Assembly: GCA_046049545.1 (NCBI GenBank)
Contig: JBJORF010000002.1
Location: 30,554-94,553, forward strand
Reading direction: 5' to 3'
Origin: Romeriopsis sp046049545
GTDB lineage: Bacteria; Cyanobacteriota; Cyanobacteriia; Leptolyngbyales; Leptolyngbyaceae
DNA length: 64,000 nt
Of this stretch, positions 59,905 through 64,000 are shown piece by piece (position 1 is the first letter of the stretch; the number at the start of each line of letters is the position of its first letter). The notes below the pieces were generated by a model. That model was given only the letters and a program-made list of their open reading frames with translations, searched no databases and was not told the origin of the DNA. The position numbers and the translations under genes are program-made.

Positions 59905-62900
59905 ATGTATAGCTTTATGTATCTGTCCTCGGCTGAGTTGGCCCAACAACGATCGGTGTTGCTGAAAAAATACAACAAGCTCACAGCCTCAGCGAAGCAA
60001 ATGCTGCAAATCATGGCAGTGCAGTATGAGCCGATCGGTAAAACGCTCGCCATGCCGATGTGTAACGGCGTTGCCCAGCTTGATAGTGACTTTGTGCGCT
60101 ACACAGATAGCAAGTTTTCGACCCAATGGAAGGCCCTGATTGCACAAGATCTATTGATTCAGGATCGGGGCCAAGGCTATTTGTGTAATCCCGTGATTAT
60201 TGAAGTGATCATGCGGGAGGTGGTAGCAACGCCTCAGTTTTCCACGATCGTCGCTGCGGTCAGTAAACTGCGGCCTTTAACCCAAGGCTATGGCCGGATT
60301 ATATTTCGCGGTCTACCGCAATTCATTTGTCACCTGCGTTGGGCGATTTATCAGCATGACTTGCCCCGCGCCGAATCCTATCTGCATGCCTTTCAAATCA
60401 ATGGCCCCTACAATCGCCAGCTGGCCCCGAATCTTGAAGTCTTTCTCAATCTGATTTGTAATGAACCCTTCGATGGCGATTGGCTGGATACCTGCCCGCA
60501 TGATATGGCCGATCGGATTCTCGTTGCAGGCGCGGCCGAAAGCAAATGGGAATTGACCGCCAATGGGCCACTCTTTGCCTATCTCGAAAATATTGTGTTG
60601 GATAAGGTGCCGGAATGTGGCGTAGAAGTATTAATCGCTGGGATCGAGCAGTTTTTATTGCGCAATCAGTTCACCGACGCAGTCACCTGTTTGAGCCATA
60701 TTCCTGCATCAGAGCGGAATTTGTATGCGTCCCATTGGGGGTGGTTGAAGGTATTGCAGGGGGATTATGCGGGGGCGATCGTTGAGTTTGAGCGGAGTTT
60801 GCAAGCCCTGCGTCAAAAGCATAAGCAGCGTAAGCTGTTTTTTGATGGAATTGAGGGAGTCTTCTATATTCTGGCGCTGCTGCAAACGGGTACGGCTGCT
60901 AGCTTCAAGGTCGCCGAAGAATACGTGGGCTTAATGCAGAAAAAGCCTCAGCATCACCTGAATGCGCTATATCGTAAGTTTGGCTATCTCTTACATGTCC
61001 TCCAGGGCAACCTCGCCTATCGTTCAGCGTTATTGAATAGTGTTAATGAAACCGATACCTGGCTGGATGAATGGATTGGTTGTTTGTGTGTCCTGTGGGT
61101 GGATGCGGCGGATCTGAATAATGCGATGCAAGCTGACTTAATTGAGCTATATCAAGCCGCTGACCTTGGCGAATACCATTGGGTGAAAGCCGAAGTGGCG
61201 GAGCTGCTCTCCCGATTTAAACGGGCGAAATCTGATTACGCTAAAACCGCTGCGGCCCTTCGCTCCCAATCGCAATTCACGACGATCGCCGATATTATTC
61301 AGCCCACGGCAGCTTGGGAACTGCGCCTTACTGCCCTAACGAACCTGAATCAAGCGGCGGATAGCGCGATCGCGCCTGTGAAACTATCAGAAATGCGATT
61401 GGCTTGGTTTATTCATCAACAGGGCAACGGCTGGACAATTACCCCGAAAGAGCAGAAAATCAACGCTAAAGGGACTTGGAGTAAAGGACGGGCCGTGGCG
61501 CTGAAGCGCCTGAAGCACAGTCGCAACGAATTTGATTATCTGACTCCCCAGGATATTCAAGCCTGCGAACAAATCGAAGTGAGTTATTCCCACTCTTACT
61601 ATGGTGGTAATAATGACTACAGCATTGATAAATCAGCATTATTAGTTTTGGTTGGTCATCCCTTGGTGTTCTGGGAAAATGCGCCGGAAACCCGCATTGA
61701 TATTGTGAAAGCCGAACCGGAATTATTGGTTAAAAAAGATGCTAAACGCCAGCAGTTATTGATTCAGCTATCGCCGCAAATCAGGGGCGATGCCAGTCAA
61801 AAAGTGCTGATCGAAAAAGAAACGCTGACGCGCATCCGCGTGGTGGAGGTGAAAGAAAATCACCGTCGGATTGCACAGATTATTGGTGACAATAATGCCC
61901 TAGAAGTGCCGATCGCGGCGCAAGAACGGGTGCTGGCGGCTTTAGGGTCAATTTCGGGATTGGTGACGGTGCATTCGGACATTGGCGGCGGCATGACGAA
62001 TGTGGAGGAAGTGCCAGCGGATGCCAAACCCTATGTGCAACTGTTGCCCGCCAATGACGGGCTACGCGCCACAATTCTAGTGAAACCCTTCGCGATCGGG
62101 GGCAGTTATTTCCGGGCGGGGAAAGGCGGGGAAACGGTGATTGCAGAAATTGAGGGGCGGCGATTGCAGACCAGTCGCAATCTGAAAGAAGAGCAGCAGC
62201 GCTACAAAGCCCTGGTCAAAGCCTGTCCGACCCTCGATGATTGGCCCAAGGAAGACGAGGAATGGTGGATTGACGAACCCGAATCCTGCCTGGAATTGTT
62301 AATGGAATTGCATGAACTGGGCGATACGATCAGCATCGAATGGCCGGAAGGCGAGAAAATGCGGATCAAGGGCCGATCGGACAGCAGCCAATGGCGCGTC
62401 AAGGTGCAGCAATCCCGCGATTGGTTTGAAGCCAGTGGGGAACTCACGATCGGCGATGATGAAGTGCTGAATATGCAGCAGCTTTTGGCCTTGGTGGATC
62501 AGGCTGCTGGACGATTTATTCCGCTGGGGGATGGGCAATTTCTCGCCTTGACAGAAACCTTCCGCAAGCAGTTGGATGACCTGCGCGGCTATTCGGAAAA
62601 GCATGGTCAAGGGGTGCGCTTTCATCCATTGGCGGCCTTGGCCCTCGAAGATACGATCGCGGCGGCGGGGGATTTAACGGTTGATCAACATTGGCGGGAT
62701 CATCAGAAAAAACTTCAGGCAGCGCAAGATTATCAACCGAAATTGCCCTCCACGCTCCAAGCCGAATTGCGCGATTATCAGCAAGAGGGCTTTGAATGGT
62801 TGGCAAGGCTCGCCCATTGGGGCGTTGGGGCTTGTTTGGCTGATGATATGGGATTGGGGAAAACCTTGCAGGCGCTATCGCTGATCCTCACCCGCGCCCC

Positions 62901-64000
62901 CCAAGGCCCAACTTTGGTCTTGGCACCGTTATCGGTTTGTATGAATTGGATCAGCGAAGTGGCAAAATTTGCGCCCACTTTAAATGTGGTGCAATTTGGC
63001 TCGGCCGATCGGCAAACCACCGTGGATGAATTAGCCGCGTTTGATCTGTTGGTTTGCAGCTATGGCCTGTTGCAGCAAGATGACGTGGCCGAAATGCTGG
63101 CGGGGGTTTCCTGGCAAACCGTGGTGCTTGACGAAGCCCAAGCGATCAAAAATATGGCCACCAAGCGATCGCAGGCGGCGATGAAATTACAAGCGGGATT
63201 TAAACTGATCACTACAGGCACCCCGATCGAGAATCATTTAGGCGAATTGTGGAACCTCTTTCGATTTATTAATCCGGGGCTGCTGGGTTCCTTGGAGCAA
63301 TTTAATGCCCGCTTTGCCCGCCCGATCGAGCAGGATCAAGACGATGCGGCGCGGCAGCGGTTACGTAAACTGGTGCAGCCGTTCATGCTGCGGCGAACCA
63401 AGACCCAGGTGCTATCGGAGTTGCCATCGCGGACGGAGATTTTATTGCAAGTGGAATTGTCCAAGGAAGAAGCGGCATTTTATGAAGCATTGCGCCAGGA
63501 ATCGATTCGCAATTTGAGCGTATCCGATGCCGAGGCGGGGGCCAAGCATTTACAGGTGTTGGCGGAGATCATGAAACTGCGCCGGGCTTGCTGCAATCCC
63601 AGCTTGGTACAGCCCAAAATGCAGATTCCCAGTTCTAAATTGGCCTTGTTTGGTGAAACGCTAACGGAATTGCTAGAAAACAAACATAAAGCGCTGGTTT
63701 TCAGTCAATTTGTCGATCACCTGTCAATCCTGCAAAGTTATTTAGATGAACAGAAAATTAGCTATCAATACCTCGATGGCAGTACCCCAGCGAAGGAGCG
63801 GAAAAAGCGCGTCGATGCTTTCCAAGCGGGGGAAGGTGATGTGTTTTTAATCAGCCTGAAAGCGGGCGGTACGGGATTAAATCTAACCGCTGCGGACTAC
63901 GTGATCCATATGGATCCCTGGTGGAATCCCGCCGTGGAAGACCAAGCCTCCGATCGCGCCCATCGCATTGGCCAGCAGCGTCCCGTGACGATTTATCGCT
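59905..64000 (+). CDS. Large SNF2-family helicase (3' end cut by window edge)
   Basis: A long open frame from the ATG at 59905 to the window edge (1,365 residues so far). Residues about 1-620 are an N-terminal extension with helical, TPR-like stretches (GDYAGAIVEFERSLQALR near 290); I do not recognise a named domain. The SNF2 helicase core starts near 950: ELRDYQQEGFEWL, Walker A DDMGLGKT, TAPLSVCMNW-like LAPLSVCMNWISE, DEAQ box VVLDEAQAIKN, TTGTPIENHLGELWN, then YLDGSTPAKERKKRV and motif VI QASDRAHRIGQQRPV. It is an ATP-driven DNA translocase; the DNA target or protein partner is unknown. It may extend about 30-60 residues past the edge. Confidence 0.85.
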   Translation, partial: MYSFMYLSSAELAQQRSVLLKKYNKLTASAKQMLQIMAVQYEPIGKTLAMPMCNGVAQLDSDFVRYTDSKFSTQWKALIAQDLLIQDRGQGYLCNPVIIEVIMREVVATPQFSTIVAAVSKLRPLTQGYGRIIFRGLPQFICHLRWAIYQHDLPRAESYLHAFQINGPYNRQLAPNLEVFLNLICNEPFDGDWLDTCPHDMADRILVAGAAESKWELTANGPLFAYLENIVLDKVPECGVEVLIAGIEQFLLRNQFTDAVTCLSHIPASERNLYASHWGWLKVLQGDYAGAIVEFERSLQALRQKHKQRKLFFDGIEGVFYILALLQTGTAASFKVAEEYVGLMQKKPQHHLNALYRKFGYLLHVLQGNLAYRSALLNSVNETDTWLDEWIGCLCVLWVDAADLNNAMQADLIELYQAADLGEYHWVKAEVAELLSRFKRAKSDYAKTAAALRSQSQFTTIADIIQPTAAWELRLTALTNLNQAADSAIAPVKLSEMRLAWFIHQQGNGWTITPKEQKINAKGTWSKGRAVALKRLKHSRNEFDYLTPQDIQACEQIEVSYSHSYYGGNNDYSIDKSALLVLVGHPLVFWENAPETRIDIVKAEPELLVKKDAKRQQLLIQLSPQIRGDASQKVLIEKETLTRIRVVEVKENHRRIAQIIGDNNALEVPIAAQERVLAALGSISGLVTVHSDIGGGMTNVEEVPADAKPYVQLLPANDGLRATILVKPFAIGGSYFRAGKGGETVIAEIEGRRLQTSRNLKEEQQRYKALVKACPTLDDWPKEDEEWWIDEPESCLELLMELHELGDTISIEWPEGEKMRIKGRSDSSQWRVKVQQSRDWFEASGELTIGDDEVLNMQQLLALVDQAAGRFIPLGDGQFLALTETFRKQLDDLRGYSEKHGQGVRFHPLAALALEDTIAAAGDLTVDQHWRDHQKKLQAAQDYQPKLPSTLQAELRDYQQEGFEWLARLAHWGVGACLADDMGLGKTLQALSLILTRAPQGPTLVLAPLSVCMNWISEVAKFAPTLNVVQFGSADRQTTVDELAAFDLLVCSYGLLQQDDVAEMLAGVSWQTVVLDEAQAIKNMATKRSQAAMKLQAGFKLITTGTPIENHLGELWNLFRFINPGLLGSLEQFNARFARPIEQDQDDAARQRLRKLVQPFMLRRTKTQVLSELPSRTEILLQVELSKEEAAFYEALRQESIRNLSVSDAEAGAKHLQVLAEIMKLRRACCNPSLVQPKMQIPSSKLALFGETLTELLENKHKALVFSQFVDHLSILQSYLDEQKISYQYLDGSTPAKERKKRVDAFQAGEGDVFLISLKAGGTGLNLTAADYVIHMDPWWNPAVEDQASDRAHRIGQQRPVTIYR

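Overview
The window comes from a cyanobacterial chromosome. The evidence is the dense scatter of the cyanobacterial HIP1 octamer GCGATCGC and its core CGATCG, plus lineage markers: an RpaA-type response regulator, a principal sigma factor of the SigA group, a high-light-inducible protein, ferredoxin-dependent nitrite and nitrate reductases with NtcA-type promoters, a HetZ/PatU-like pair, a carotenoid oxygenase and a cyanobacterial folate-transporter homologue. A nirA gene fused to a ferredoxin domain is known from Leptolyngbya/Plectonema-type filamentous non-heterocystous strains, so such an organism is a reasonable guess. I saw no rRNA, tRNA or CRISPR array.

Layout. 1-5.1 kb (minus strand): metG (cut by the left edge), a CHASE2-PAS-GGDEF membrane protein, and the glutathione pair grxC-gshB. 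5.3-10 kb: envelope genes, namely an L,D-transpeptidase, an LCP-family glycan ligase, a GDP-mannose pyrophosphorylase and a YheT-type hydrolase. 10.2-18.6 kb: rpaA, a HetZ/PatU-like pair, a TgpA-like membrane protein whose transglutaminase catalytic residues appear lost, a double USP, a nitroreductase and a DUF1232 protein. 19-28 kb: a pilin-like lipoprotein, a class V aminotransferase, a GT4 glycosyltransferase, an EamA transporter with a HEAT protein, sppA, aroH, a LURP-one protein and a K+ channel. 28-33.3 kb: a secreted Het-C/VWD protein, lepB, an exported GUN4-like protein, ppa and an MBL hydrolase.

33.3-42 kb is a nitrate-assimilation cluster. On the plus strand lie nirA (with fused ferredoxin) and narB. 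On the minus strand lie a Rieske lipoprotein, a HEAT-repeat protein, ntcB and a TrpD-like phosphoribosyltransferase. Both nirA and the TrpD-like gene have perfect class II NtcA promoters (GTA-N8-TAC, 22 bases, TAN3T). This ties the TrpD-like gene to nitrogen control.

42-44.1 kb is a small accessory island. It holds a HEPN-like orphan and a PIN toxin/antitoxin pair lying between two 147-base direct repeats. The repeats are duplicated 3' ends of a degraded type IIG restriction-modification gene.

44-64 kb returns to housekeeping: a carotenoid oxygenase, a folate-biopterin transporter, an hli gene, sigA, a degenerate receiver protein, an LpxB-related protein, pdxH, a circularly permuted ATP-grasp/alpha-E/methyltransferase trio, an Rpn-like nuclease, cydAB, and a large SNF2 helicase cut by the right edge.

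All functions are read from motifs and remembered family sequences; no database search was run. Hand counts (identities, residue positions) are approximate.
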